Assembly: GCA_021234155.1 (NCBI GenBank)
Contig: JAJEKV010000004.1
Span: forward strand, 17,380,966-17,444,965
Direction of reading: 5' to 3'
DNA: 64,000 nucleotides
Source: Isoetes taiwanensis
Lineage: Eukaryota; Streptophyta; Lycopodiopsida; Isoetales; Isoetaceae
Part shown: positions 12,771 to 25,432 of the stretch, piece after piece
Numbering within the stretch: the first letter of the stretch is position 1
How the letters are laid out: each line of letters begins with the position of its first letter
The notes under the pieces: model-generated
The model's input: the letters and a program-made list of their open reading frames with translations, nothing else
Database searches by the model: none
Told to the model about the DNA's origin: nothing
Program-made: the position numbers and the translations under genes

Positions 12771-14935
12771 TTTAGGGATAGCTTGAATGCATTATAGCTC
12801 TAGGCGCAAGATTCTGGTAAAGATCAAGAGATCGAATTAGACCTGTTTCAATCGAGATTGAATTCGAGTGCAGAAGCTTGGTCCTCTTACAAACATCGAA
12901 ATGGTGGAAAGTCTGGCTGGATTTCAAAGGATTTTTGTTGTTCCTGATCAGACATTAAGGGCATTTTTTTTCAAACTTAAGATATGGGAAGAGAGTAGAT
13001 CTGGAAGAATGAGAGCTGTTTTCCCATGCTAATACAGATATTATGAAGACGAATTTTAAGAATTTTCTATAGATTGAAGGGCTATAGTCTTGAAAATCTG
13101 GGTCAATTCTTTGAAATTTTGGATTGGATCTTAGATTATTCTGTCTAAATTGGATTGGTTGAGAGACCTTTAAACCGGATTGGGTTAAGTTGCAAGTGAT
13201 ATATAAACCTGCATCTTCTCGTATTATGCACTTTTATTTCTATGATGTTTTTTGTAGCTCGATTTCTGCAGGCAATGGTACGACATTGGGCTTCATGGTC
13301 TTAGTGGCTCTGTGACTCTGTATCAGAAGTTCCGTATTTGTAATGTGAACATGAGCAGACTCTACCATTTTAGCTGTTGTAACTCTTAAATTAATGCTAG
13401 CTTTGTCTGTGGACACTTGATTTCTTCACGAGTAGTGGATTTTGAAGCTATCAATTTTCATTGTCCTCCATAGTGTACTTTGGTCCTATCATACTGCTAT
13501 ATGCACTATGAAACTGTGTGCTTTACTTTTATCCAATATCCATGTGAATAGACTAACTTATGGCAGATCAAAATGCACAGAAACAAGCTTCACAAGAACA
13601 AGCTTTATCTGCACAGGATCAAATGTTGAAGAATTTGATTTTTTTTCCACCAATACATTCTTAGCTTTTTTTCCTTATCAAGTCATAGTTGCATTTTTTC
13701 CTTATCAAGACATAGTTGCAAAATGCACGATTTCCTTCTGGCAAACAAAATCTTGCTTAGTTTTAAGGACTTCAGTGATTATGGCAGCAGAATTAAGTTC
13801 AGAGGGTATGTTGTCGCATTTTTATTAGGTAACTATTTGTTTGTGGGTTTGTTGTCTTTTGCTGCTCCGTCTCTTTGATATCCCTTGACATTTTTAACGC
13901 CATATGAAAGGGATCTCTTTGTCAACGTGGTTTAAATATTTGAAGCCTCCAGTTTTCTTCTGCATTTGGGCTTCATTTTTGGTTGACAAGCTTACATGAA
14001 GAAGAGCACGAATACATCAATCTTCCTTACATTTTGTTCGCAGGGAAGAAATTCACACACCCAAGGCGATGGTGGTCCCGGATCTTTTGTCATGGCCTGG
14101 TTTCACGTCCAGGAATTTTGCCTCCTTTGAGTTCCTTTTGGCTTGCATCTAGCGTAAATAAGAGATGCCTTCACCACAACCATGCATGAAATGAAAAAGG
14201 TAGCGCTGGCTATGGGATTCTTGCGCCTGTTGCTCCGGTGGTATGCTTGCACAGCTCTGCATTGTGGATCCACTTCTAGCTAAAGAAACAAATCGTGCAA
14301 CATAGATGAAACACAGATGTAGCTACGCCCCAAAAAAGGGTCTAGCGGGCAACAATGACGGGCACAGAAGATTCGGCATGCCTGGAAGTCCGTGTTAAGA
14401 CCAGCCTACTTTCTACTTCTGTTTCTACTTCTGGCTGGATCAAATCCTTGCTCTTGACCATTTACACAAAAACAACTCTAAAGGATTTTAAGCAGCTCTA
14501 AAATTGGCAATAAGCACCTCAATTTTAATATTAGACGACCAGGAATACAATATTACCCAAAAATATTATGCCCAACCAATGCCTGAATGCCATCTGAGAA
14601 TACACAGAAGATTGTGCAAACTTTATTGCTCTATTCTATCCTATTCTCTAATACAATGGAGGAAATATATTTTGGCAAACTATCTGAGCACATATACAAT
14701 GGCATTTTTGTATACTTCAAGAATAGAATTGATAGAATGGACGAAATAATATTTTCCTTTTGAAAAACCATTAGAGAACATTTACAATGGCATGTTTGTA
14801 TACTTCAGTAACAGAATGGATATTATGCTCAATATGCAAAATAATAGAGACATAGTGCACTTTATAGAGTTATGTTTTCTTCCTTTGTTAAGAGATTTAA
14901 GCTTCGTTATGTCGTGGTTGCGGGACTTGCACTAG
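12771..14935. other. Non-coding region with two small duplications
   Basis: No gene recognised. A 27-bp tandem duplication (TTTTTTCCTTATCAAG..., differing at one base) is at 13667-13720. A direct repeat of about 40 bp (ACAATGGCATTTTTGTATAC, with two or three changes) is at about 14690-14730 and 14779-14818. Confidence 0.5.
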
Positions 14936-15365
14936 AGAATCTTAGAAAATCGCGAAGAATCTTTGAAAATTCAGGAGGGGAGAATCTTATAAGAATCTCA
15001 AGGAATCTTATAAGAATCTCGAGGAATGCTTATGGAAGCTTAGAGAATCTAAGGGGATATGGAAGAATCTGAAGGGGATCTAGGGGAATCTTAAAGAAGT
15101 TTTTGTGAATCATCATACAATACTGGGGAATTTAGGAGAGTCTTCGTAAAATCTTTGAGAAACTAGTGGAATTGTTATAGAATCTAAGGGTATCTAGAAG
15201 AATGTACCAAGAATCTTGGGGAATCAAGAGGAATCTTGGGACAATCTTTGGGGATAAGGGAATCGTAAGAGAATCTTATGAAATCTATGGAGGCTTCTTC
15301 ATTAAATGTTTGACAATCTAGGGTAATCTTGATGGAATCTTAGAGAATTTAGAGGAATCTTTGTA
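14936..15365 (+). repeat. Degenerate GAATCTT-type minisatellite
   Basis: About 430 bases are built from imperfect repeats around GAATCTTAGAG, GGGAATCTT and AGAATCTAAG, spaced roughly 10-20 bases apart, all in one orientation. The unit length varies, so it looks like an old, diverged short tandem array. No coding potential is conserved. Confidence 0.65.
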
Positions 15366-16060
15366 GAAGTTAATCCTTAGAATAGATACATTCAACTCAT
15401 ATAGGCCATACATAGTACAAAGACTTGTATATATATATATCTTTGTGATGCATTATATGATATTGGATGGGCTATGCTAGAGGCAAAAGGAACATTTAAT
15501 GGGCCTCATGGTGATATACATGTTGCTTATAATGCAATATTTTAAATGTTGCATCTTCAACATTTAAGCTTGCTATAATAAAGTTGATCCTGCTGCAAAA
15601 GATCAAACAGGAACATCTGCAAGCCATTCACCTTTTCCTAAATTTGGAGCACCGTCTCCGTGGATTTGATGTAATGGGATTTGTATTTCCAAATTCGGTT
15701 TCAAAAGTATTGCATGCCAAACTAACAGGGAAACTCAAGTTTCAAGGGCATGCACAGAACCATTGACAGATCAAGTAAAGGATATAGAATTCACACAGCA
15801 TGGAATTAATGAATCTATGGAATATGGAACACTGACAATATCTGGAGAAGTGCAACTTTTTGGAATAAAGCTGAATCAGCTTTTTAAACATGTCAATTCG
15901 CAGGATTATTGGAGCTGCTAGTAGATATTAACTATGTCCTCCAGAATTTGGCATTTTTGCAAGTATATTAATGGGGAAGCTCTAACACATGAAATGATGG
16001 AAACATTAGTTGCACAACTACAAATCACCATTGTGGCATTAAAGAAAGCAAACAACTAAC
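15366..16060. other. Non-coding region
   Basis: AT-rich. It includes a short TA run near 15430 and an open frame of 60 codons (15584-15766, +) without recognisable features. This would be the intron downstream of the importin-like exon if that gene were intact; I do not find the next importin exon here. Confidence 0.4.
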
Positions 16061-16198
16061 CTGCTCACGAATGTCATCACTGGGGCAGCTTAGAAGTTGA
16101 AGAAAGATGGGTACAGCCCCATGTTTCGTCACTACACCTGTATATTTAGATGTTCCTGATGCGATAGTGCTAAGAGTCCAGGCTGCTTCAAAGAGCAA
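16061..16198 (-). pseudogene. Importin subunit alpha exon fragment (ARM repeats)
   Basis: The minus-strand frame of 46 codons reads LLFEAAWTLSTIASGTS, then VVTKHGAVPIFLQLL, PSDDIREQ. This is the armadillo-repeat pattern of importin alpha, the nuclear import adaptor, whose standard form is LQFEAAWALTNIASGTS, HGAVPIFVKLL, PSDDVREQ. The 3' edge is a good splice donor (CAG then GTTAG), where I expect an intron in plant importin-alpha genes. The 5' side lacks an AG acceptor and runs into a stop after a few codons. I find no neighbouring importin exon in the window. It is therefore an isolated gene fragment, perhaps captured by a transposon. Confidence 0.8.
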
Positions 16199-16437
16199 GT
16201 GTCATAAATAAATTCTAAGTAGGCGAACAAACAGTAACTAAACCGTTCTCAACAAAAATGCAAACCTGAAGATGTAGGGTAATTAATAGTGTGGAAGGAA
16301 AAAAGTCCTGGCTTCCGTAGAACTATTGACTCTCAAATTATCTGCACAAAAGTAGTCTCTTTAAATGCAGCCTCTCCTTTTTCGAGTAAAATGAATCGAA
16401 TCTTTGCAAAATAGAAGCTAGGAACTCAACACAGTAC

Positions 16438-16516
16438 CTCATCCTCAAATGCCAGATGCCTTCGGATAAAGGCCATTTTGAAGCATGTCCGCCTTCCAGC
16501 ATTCGGCTCACAATTC
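16438..16516 (-). other. Possible exon with splice sites, unidentified
   Basis: On the minus strand an AG acceptor (16517-16518) and a GT donor (16436-16437) frame exactly 26 open codons plus one base (NCEPNAGRR, then FKMAFIRRHLAFEDE). The basic, hydrophobic composition looks protein-like, but I do not recognise the family. It could be chance. Confidence 0.2.
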
Positions 16517-18599
16517 CTTTTTGTCACAAACAGTTCAATATCAGAAGAAAACTAACCCATAATTTAACTAGAATGGAATAAATAAAGGATGCAGATTACT
16601 ATAGAAAACATTAATTCAGTGCTACTCTGAACTGCAAACACAAACTTAAAATCATAAAAACATGAACTGCTTACTCATTAAATGTTTCATCTGTGCATGG
16701 TCAAAGGATTTATTAAGATGAGTTGCATGCAGCTGCACATAAGGTGCCAAGGAGTTATTGGCTTAGCTTCTCTATTGAATGAGGGCATTGATCAGGAAGA
16801 AAACTTTGAAAGTGCAGGAGCTACCGACATGTTTCCGATTTATGTGGACAGTAAACAAAGGCAGTCATAGGTGTGTAAGCAGCCACTAATAGGATTGTTA
16901 CCAGAGACAATCAGACTTCTTCTTTGGCAGGAGCTAGCGCAACATGCTATGTCATATAGAAAACAAGATACATGTTACTGTAGCAGAGGCAGGTGCAGAT
17001 CCTCCACATCCTTCTCATTTTGCTTCTGCAATATCGTGCAAACAGAAAAGAATGAAAACTGAAATGCAAAAAGTGCAAATTTTAAAACCCTTTACACATA
17101 ATTTTTCAAGAAAGAATTTTAACTTCAAGAGCAAGAAAAACAATTTTGCTGGCTTAATAATAAAATATAACCAAAAGAACTAGTATAAGTAATTTGTCAT
17201 TCCAAACCCAATCTTCATGTCAGACTAATAAAAAGGATTAAAAAAAAAAGCATCTGTTGCTTTGAAAGAAGAGAACTTACTTAGAAGTAAATTTTGAGCT
17301 TTCTGGCCTCATCAACACCAGCATCAGCATATACAGTCTATTAAAATGTGCATCTTTCTTTTCCATGAATCCTTTGTTTTTCCTTTAGAACATTCATGTT
17401 CACAAAGCAAAACTTTGCTTTCAGAGATGCATCGGAGCCATGGCTCTATATATGGAACGCAATTACCACTTCTGGAGCTAAAAAGAAGTGTGCACTTGTA
17501 TCATATTTTGTCACGTTCCAAGCATAGAGATGTCGAGATCTTGGATGAAGGAAAAAGAAGTAATTTTGGCAGTCACAAGATTACGTTGATCTCTATCTTA
17601 CAGTTTTAAAGCCCATTTTCTTCCGCCGCCAATCCTGACACTTATGTATGCTTGCGAATCCTCTGAAGTCTTCAACCTATAATTTTCTAAGCTTCATAGA
17701 ATACACTGATTTTTCACCAAAAAAAGCTTGCATCGCTTTGAGCAACATCTCAAGTCTATGAATCCATGGAGAAGATAGAAGCATCTGCATTGAAATTATG
17801 AGGCCTGGTATATGAAATCGGGGTCGAAAGTAAGAAATAGATGCAAGTTAACGGCCCACAAAAAAACTCTCTGTAAAGGACAATGCAGATAACCTTAGTA
17901 GAGATTCTGTGATAGGTCGGGCAATCTAGTATAATCGTGAGGAGTCATGAGGAAGATTCAATTCCACAGTGAGTAGACTAAGGCCCCCGAAAAGATGTGA
18001 ATGGAGATTTCTCAGCTTGAAAGGCCTCTTCTCATTTCGGTCATCTATTTTCTTGGCTTTTCTAATTTCCGTAGCCGTGGATTTAGAAAAGGCAAGATCT
18101 AACGGTGTAAATCTAGCCATATCAGTTTTTGCTGACGTGGAACTGTTATGTGGATAGGCTAGAATTGCAAGAAAGGTTGTAGGCTTGGTTAGGCTGGTGT
18201 GCTAAAAAGAAATAAAATTGATTGTGCCTGAGAGAAATATTTAGGACTTATTCTGCTTGGGTCATTATATAGGAGAATGAGAATGGAGATTGAACTTGCA
18301 AACTATTGTTGCAAAAAAGGCAGGAGGAGCAAAAGATATCAGAATTGGCAAGATGAGAGATATATTTGTCTTCTACCCTCGATAGTGGTAAAGTATATTC
18401 AAATATTGGAGTGAAGAAAATGAGTAAAACTGAATTAGCAGTGCACATTTAAAATGCTGCCACTTTGAACATTCTCCAAGTCTACTTAAGTTATCCCTTC
18501 AAAAGGTGCTTATGTGCGTTCTATACACATGAATGAATAAAAGATTCTAGGGGATTCATATGTATTTATGTTGAAACTTTCTGTATGGTTGTGTTATAA
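16517..18599. other. Non-coding region with a dispersed repeat
   Basis: No gene recognised. About 70 bases at 18150-18220 (GTGGATAGGCTAGAATTGCA ... GGTGTGCTAAAAA) recur in inverted orientation at 27718-27786. Confidence 0.45.
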
Positions 18600-19165
18600 A
18601 AGATGTTGTCATCGATTCGCGTAGCGAATCGACATTCTTGCACAAGACGAGCATGCATGCATTGCATGCGTCGCATGCATGCATCGCATGCATTTTAGGC
18701 CGCTCATCGGGTTGGGGATCGCCACTTATTGCAGAAGTTCTTCATCGACGTTTCATCTGGCGCTTTCCCATCTCTCGCCAGTATCCATGGCTCCCACCCC
18801 CCCTTAAATTGTTATTTATATGTTCATATTTGTTTTAATTGTCGGCATTGGCATCGCGGCGGACCAGCCCCTCGCTTTTCGAGGTGTAAATGTTGTTTTT
18901 GTCGCGTGGCACGCTGCGGACTGTAGCCCTCGCTTTTCGAGGTTTTTCTCTATTTGTTTTTCTGTTGGTGATGTGCGTGTCCGGTGGATGATGCGCGACT
19001 TCGGGTATTATTCTGTGGAGCTTGGGTTATTTTGTGGGGAACGTTTAGCGACCCTGCGTTGTCAGCCCCTTGCGAGATTTTATCGCTAGGGTTTTTCCTC
19101 GAAACCCGAAGGGCGGGGTTTTTAATCCCCGGCGATAAGCTCTCCTACGGTACACTAGCCAACAT
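18600..19165 (+). repeat. GC-rich segment with hairpins and a LINE-like 3' motif
   Basis: Begins with a perfect hairpin, CGATTCGCGTAGCGAATCG (about 18613-18631), then a run of GCATGC motifs. CCTCGCTTTTCGAGG, a five-base-pair hairpin, occurs twice (18870-18884 and 18928-18942). The right end (19093-19128) carries GGGTTTTTCC, GAAACCC and GGGGTTTTTAATCC. These are the same blocks as in the two LINE 3' ends at 7.68 kb and 25.55 kb, but without the ATTCT tail. It is probably a related LINE or a SINE sharing its 3' end; no protein is recognisable. Confidence 0.45.
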
Positions 19166-20435
19166 CTGAAGCACACAATTTTATTTGGGGTCCGGTGTTA
19201 TAACCTGGATATTCCCTATGTTTTTCATTTTGGGTAGTCTGCGTGATGTGCGACTACCCACCCTATACTATTGTAGAAAAAAAACTGCCGAGATGAATGA
19301 AAAGGCTATCTATGGGATGTTGTTGGTTTCATGCGAGTCGCAGTGCAAGAATGTTCTTTTAGTTTGAAAACAAATAAAAATTCAAATATAGCACAAATGC
19401 TATAACACACCAAAACAAAAAGTTTCAATTTTTTTTTTCTGTTACAAAGCGTCCACGATAACATTATCACTTCAATATCTTCATAAAAACTTACTGCCAT
19501 GGAAAAACGGCCTTATACATCATCAAAAAGATCCCGGAGAGCGCTTTCCAAAGCAATTAAAATTACTCAAAATGGAGTCTGAATTCAAAAGTTATGATAA
19601 AAAAACATATTACCATCGAATCTGCATGGCATGCACTTTGTATCCGGATTGAGAAGTACAAAAATGGCTATCTATGTTGATATATCTGGGTCAACTCATA
19701 TGCCAATGGAAAGTACTCTATATAAGCTTTCTAAACGGTTCAAGATCATTTGAATCTCATCTATGTAGCTCAACTTATGAGCGTAGAAACAATTGACATT
19801 CTCTCTCTAGTGCTTCTCTTCTTTTGCTATTTTTAGTGACTTAGATATTACATACAATGGTTTGGTAAAAAAGAACCTCTCATAAAAATCTTATTTTTGA
19901 TCAAAACCTTTTTTTTCCAACCAAAATTTTGTAATGACATATGCGACCTTGGGGTCATATAAGAACCCTTTGTTTACCACTATTTCTACCATAAAATCCC
20001 TTTTCATATGTTCCATCCATCGTCTACTCTATAGTATTTCTACGTAAATTTTTTCTTACAAAAGAATAATTTACTACATATAGAACATTATATAACTTTG
20101 TCTTTAATGATTCTTGTGAATATTGAAACACACCCGAGCATATACATATGGCTTGAAACATGTGGATGAGAAGGGTCTGTGCTCGTCCCTGCAATATCAA
20201 ATAGAAATTCACGTAAGCTAGAGAATGAGTGTCTAATCCAAAATGGCACCAGATAAGCATTATTTCCAGATAAGCATTATTTTCAGGGCATCTAGCATTG
20301 TTGAAGTACCTTTTCGTATTTACAAAACCATAGTGTGTGTTGCATATTTCTTTATCTTTTTGCATTTTTTTCAAATAAGGCAAGAGAATTACTTCTTGTT
20401 TAAATTAACGACAAGAAATCATCTTCTTTTTTAAA
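19166..20435. other. AT-rich region without recognised features
   Basis: AT-rich intergenic-looking sequence. The open frame on the minus strand at 20024-20383 shows no motif. Nothing else can be supported. Confidence 0.4.
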
Positions 20436-20830
20436 ATGGGATGGGGTTGGGAAGCGCGCCGGAACGCCGCATGTAACGCCGCATGCGGCGTTCCCTCTGC
20501 CGCTTGCGGGTCCTTTTTTTGCAGAACGCGAGTTGGCTGCCAGTTTTTGAATCAGATGCACTTTTCACTCCGCCTCCTTACTCTCTACATATTTCGTATC
20601 AGAAAAAAGGAAGGGGAGAACCCCGGATTCAGAAGGAAGCGGGAAACCACAGAGCTGCTTGCGGGAAACCACAGAGCTGCTTGCAGTTTTTTGAAGTGTT
20701 CTCAAGAGTTTGTTTTTTTTCTCGCCATTCTCCAGCTTCGCGTTCTTCAAACGTGGTGCTGCTTCTATGCCCACATCTTCTTTTGCTTCAAAACCAGGCA
20801 GAAGAACTGTAAGCAAACTTTAAGCTCAGA
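20436..20830 (+). other. GC-rich exon-like block with palindrome and 22-bp duplication
   Basis: Stands out from AT-rich surroundings. It contains the perfect palindrome AACGCCGCATGCGGCGTT (20475-20492), overlapping a 13-bp stem with an 8-base loop (20461-20494), and an exact 22-bp tandem duplication (20641-20684, GGGAAACCACAGAGCTGC...). Two overlapping open frames (20436-20840 and 20483-20812) run through it, with a possible splice donor GTAAGC at about 20809. It could be a first exon or leader of a transcript, or a transposon leader. No protein family is recognised. Confidence 0.35.
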
Positions 20831-23800
20831 GGAATTTTAAGTTCTTACCCAGGAATCTTTCTGATGGAATATATTCTCCTTTGCAGAAGTCCAATGGATC
20901 CAAGGTCGTGCAATATGCAAGTGTTTGCTTTCCTTCTATTCTTGATGTTTTTGCTTAACGTAGAAGCCTATCATGTTCTTTATTTCATTTTTTGCCCAAG
21001 CTTTTGAAGCTCATCATGCAGTGATATCTAACAGCCTTTTCTTTCACAGCTTCCTCAAATGAATGGATGGATGCAAGAGCATAGCACTAAGGATCCATAA
21101 TGAAGTAGATTTCTAGAATTGTTGATACTTCATTGTGAGTACTATTGACATTTTGTTGGAAGGCTAGACTGGCAGCAAAAAGACCTCTGCTAAAAAAGAG
21201 GTAACATGTTCCCTCTGGCATTTTTTAGCATTTTTATTTGTAGTTCTTAATCTTAAGCATATTATTTTGCACTGCTTATCATGTTTTTGGTGAAGTATTT
21301 TTGCTCTGGATCACATCATTTTAGATGCGTTTAGTTTCTTCCTATGAACCCCCTTCTTTTAAAAATGTTATCTTTTGAAACACATTATTTTGGAGCAGTT
21401 TCTCATTCTTCTCTAAAGTTTTTTTAATAGATTTTAATTCGTCGTATGCTCATGTTTATGAGAAGCAATTTAAATCTGCCCATGTGTGTTCATAGCTCAA
21501 AATCTGTATTGCTCTGGTGCTTAGAAAATGATATCAACTTTTGTTGAGCATTTTCATTTAAAGATCTTTACTTTGGGGCATGTTGCTTTCTACTGATTGG
21601 CATAGACTTTCCTTCTTAAGTTTCTTACTCTCTTACTCTAGAGCATATCGTAAATATCATAGTTTTTGCTCTAAAGCATGTTATTTTACACTGAATTGCT
21701 GGAAAACGAATCTTCTAATTTTCTTTTCACATCTCCACTTTCTCGCAGTTCAAGACATGATGTACTCTAAAGGACAACACGCCTTCCTTCTACTATGCAC
21801 TTTTCCTTGAGGGGTATGACAATATCGTTTTCTTACCAAGCATCTAACATTAGTCAGCACATTAGTTTTGATTTATGGCATGGTTTGAATTATATGGATT
21901 ACAGTTATGATCCAAAAAAAGTCTTTATTTATCTGGTACTCAATGTCATAGATTGGCTTAATTAATATCATGTATTCATCTCTATATGCCTTGATATCCA
22001 TTAAAAGTCTCGGATAAAGGAGTTAAATAGCAGAATCGTTTTGAAGGATAATAGCAGATCCATTGTTCTTCTCCATAGTCTCACTGTCTTTCTTCTTTAT
22101 CCATGCACTGCCCATTGAGTTGTTTATTTTTGCCATTAGGATATTATATCTTAGGCAAATCAAGGCAGATTTTAGCTTTGCCTTTTAAGATGTAGAGTAC
22201 CAGCATGGCCACTCATATCTTTACATTGCTGCATCAATTAATCTGTGTCATATGTTCATATTGACAATGTGCATCTGCAGCAATTTTGCTGCCATAATCA
22301 TAGCCATGGCATAAACATGGTCATTTCCGCCTTCCTTAATGGACAAGAAGGGTTATGCCATTTCTCTGGGAAGATTTAGATGCAACAGGCATGCGAGAGA
22401 AAAATAGACAAAGATAGAAGAAAATGAGGTAAGATAAAAATGATGGAAGTTGAAAGAAGAATTAATTTTTTTTATATGCTTCTGCATACTGTTCGATCTT
22501 ACGCCAATGGAGTTCATAAACTGTCTTTTGTTTTCTTGAATGTCTAAAAGCATGATTGCTGATTGACATTATGTTGTTCATGCATGCCTATTTTGTGTAT
22601 ATACATGGTCGTTTTATCTGTAAGGATTTCAACTGGATGATTTATGGTATATGTCAGGATTAGTCAAGCATGCATTACAACTTAGTTTAAGCAGTGGAAT
22701 ATTCATAGAGCTTGGCATGATGTATTGGAAGTTCGTTATCTTTTTTTCATATTTATGACTGTTAAAAGCAATTACAGGTTCGGTGTGGAGCTTTGAGTTT
22801 TGTGAAGAAGATTCAAGAGACACTGCGTACTGGTACTTTTGCCTCTCAAGCCGGATAGGTATGTCATTTCGTCAATAAAATGTTTATGAAGCTTGATAAC
22901 TGCAGCAAGCACAAGTTCATATGTAAATTTCAAATTAGGAGTAAAACTTTGCTGTTTCAGCAAGCAAATTCTGGTCTAAATTGATGAACATGGAAGCATC
23001 TACTTCTACTTTTTCGATCTTTTAGTTGTGGAGCTTAGTGCCAGTTTGCTTCCTAAACGTTTGGCTAGAGTTATATGTGTCTGACATACCCATATTTTCA
23101 TGTTCTCTACACGTCAACTTTAATGGATTAGATGCGTCCTATATAGTTTTTGGCTTCCATGCTTGCATGTTTGTCATACTAGCTCTACTATAATTTGACC
23201 ATGTTGTGCCTATGTAATTGCATTACAGAGTTTTTGTGCAAGTATACTTGGTGTGTCTCCAAAAATAACAACTACCCTGTAGGGTAAAGAAATAATCAAT
23301 ATTGCTAAGAGCCATTTTAAGATCATATTGTGTGTTGTTTCTTGAGCTTGGAGATGTTCATAAGGGTGCATGAAGCAGCAAAGCATGAATATGCTTCCTA
23401 CGACACATGCTCCCTACAACATATTTTGAATCGCAGCCTCTACGGTTATGGAGCATAATGGACATTGTGGTTAAAGATACCCATGGTACGTAGTTTATTG
23501 TGACATTGGATTAGCTATGCCATGACTGTTATAAACATTGAGAATGGACATTATTGACAATGTTGAATGTTTATTGCGTTGTGGCCAAGGGATTTGCATA
23601 TTGAACCTTAGAATGCTCCAGTGTCACCAAAATATTGCATGGAGATATTGCATGAAGTTCAGAAGAGGGATATAGACCTGATATGAGCTTTGGTAACAGA
23701 AAGCCCTTCTTTCTGCTAATCATTCTCCTGTTCTATATGCCATGCTTCTTGGGCTGCAACTTCTTAAGGAGTATTATTTCTATATTCGAAGGAGGGCGTG

Positions 23801-25305
23801 GAGGCCAGTATTCAAAACCAACAAGATTCGAAAGAACTATAATAATTGCAGATGATACCACTGAAGTATTGCTCATGAGAATACCAACGAAGTTAGCGGC
23901 TACTAATTTGCAACATAGGTCAATTCATTGCATTACAGAGTTTTTAAAGTATACTTGGTGCTAGAAATAATGTTCATAAGGGTGCAAGCAGCGGGGCATG
24001 AATATGCGTAGAGAAATGGGTTGCATAGCAGATGATGCAGGTCTGTATCATGCTGCAGATAAGTGCATCTCAAAAGTGGACATGCAAGAGTAGTACATTT
24101 CTTTCAGCAAATTCTACATCTTAGCAATGTCTTTCAAGGTGCTACTCCCTTTCAAGGAATAAGATTTTGAAACTTTTTTAAAGTGTCTATCTGAGCAAAA
24201 TGTGTGCAACACAAACTCAGCATTTACTGATGTTATTTATGTGCCTTTACTTTTGGTTATTGTGTGTTCGACCATACAGTTCTTTCGTGTTAAAAAATAG
24301 GAAGCTGTTGGTGGTAGCATAGACCGTTGCGGTTGAACTTGAGCTTTTCTTTCAATCCGTCATTAGGACAGATTTTGTAGCAATGCAGGGTTATGAGACG
24401 CCTTTGTCATTGTAGGTTTATAAAGTTTTAATACAACAAAATCAACTATAGAACAGTTCCAATCTTTGTCTTTGTAGTTTTATAAGATCAGCTGAAGAAC
24501 ATTCTGAAATCTCCAGCTTCCTTCTGATCAACAAACATAGGCATTTGTTAATTGCAAATCTACGAAGGAGGAAAAAATTAACATTGCAATTTCAAATAAT
24601 CAAAGTGTTCTATTGGGTGGTTTGGGTGATGTGTATATATATACGTCACTAATTGTTCATCCACAAATTTTGTTTTCAAATATGTTGATACAAGTGGCAA
24701 CTTGAATCACTTTGCTTTTTCAAGGTTCCACAAAGGACTCGCCTAAAGTATCATCATCACTTAATTATACATATGCATGTGAAACATATTCTAGATAAAT
24801 CACACATTCAAGATTTAGATAAATCACACGTTTTGGGTTTACAGTAAGTCATTTATCATATCATGAATTCGAAAAAACTTGGAGCATGTAGCAAGCATAG
24901 ATGGCTCATGCGAAGCTATCAACCATACGATTACATTGTAGAATTAGGGTTTAAATTTAAAGTTTGTGTGTTTATGTAGGATATCGTGAATATGTATCAA
25001 GTATATGTACAACCTTTGAAGATGGAGACAATTCCAAAGGATTGATTTATCAAGTTCTATTTTGTCTATGTCGCAAATTTTATAAGCATAAATTTTGTAT
25101 GAAACAAAATACATCAATGCATGCTTTTACTAAGACAGGCCAACGTTGCAAGGCCAATGGCGACCATTGTGTTGCAACATTTGAAAGCATGATCCACTTC
25201 GATTGCAATCATGTTTGACTACGTACCGACATGATTACATCTAAAACTTTTTGATCCATCTACAAATTCTTTGATGTCTACCTATTACATATGACAACGA
25301 CTAAT
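20831..25305. other. T-rich region upstream of the Helitron end, no gene identified
   Basis: Intron-like, T-rich sequence. A splice-site-bounded piece of about 80 bases (22779-22858, +) has a short open frame ending in TAG but no known motif. Sequences at 23217-23400 (TTGCATTACAGAG, GTATACTTGGTG, GTTCATAAGGGTGCA) recur at 23925-24010, a partial duplication about 700 bases away. If a Helitron ends at 25334, some of this is its interior. Confidence 0.4.
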
Positions 25306-25334
25306 GCCCGGCATCGCCGGGCACACGTTTCTAG
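25306..25334 (+). mobile_element. Helitron 3' terminus (stem-loop followed by CTAG)
   Basis: GCCCGGCATCGCCGGGC (25306-25322) is a perfect 7-bp stem with a 3-base loop. Eight bases later comes CTAG (25331-25334), followed by T. A GC-rich hairpin about ten bases before CTRR, with a T flank, is the defining 3' end of Helitron rolling-circle transposons. I could not locate the 5' end (A|TC). No helicase gene is visible, so the element would be non-autonomous. Plant Helitrons are known for carrying gene pieces, which would fit the BAG and importin-alpha fragments upstream, but the link is inference. Confidence 0.65.
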
Positions 25335-25401
25335 TATATTATTACAACTACAAATATAGTTAAGATTAACATCATTAATAAGGATATAATTACTTCCTTT
25401 A

Positions 25402-25432
<31 letters not shown>

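Noticed and set aside
16061-16516. A functional importin-alpha gene
   Set aside because: Only one ARM-repeat exon is recognisable, its 5' splice acceptor is missing and a stop lies just upstream.
18613-18631. Second Helitron terminus from the perfect hairpin
   Set aside because: No CTRR motif follows within the expected distance.
25402-25430. GATA tract as a regulatory GATA-factor site cluster
   Set aside because: It is the simple-repeat tail of a LINE insertion, adjacent to the ATTCT tail also seen in the other LINE.
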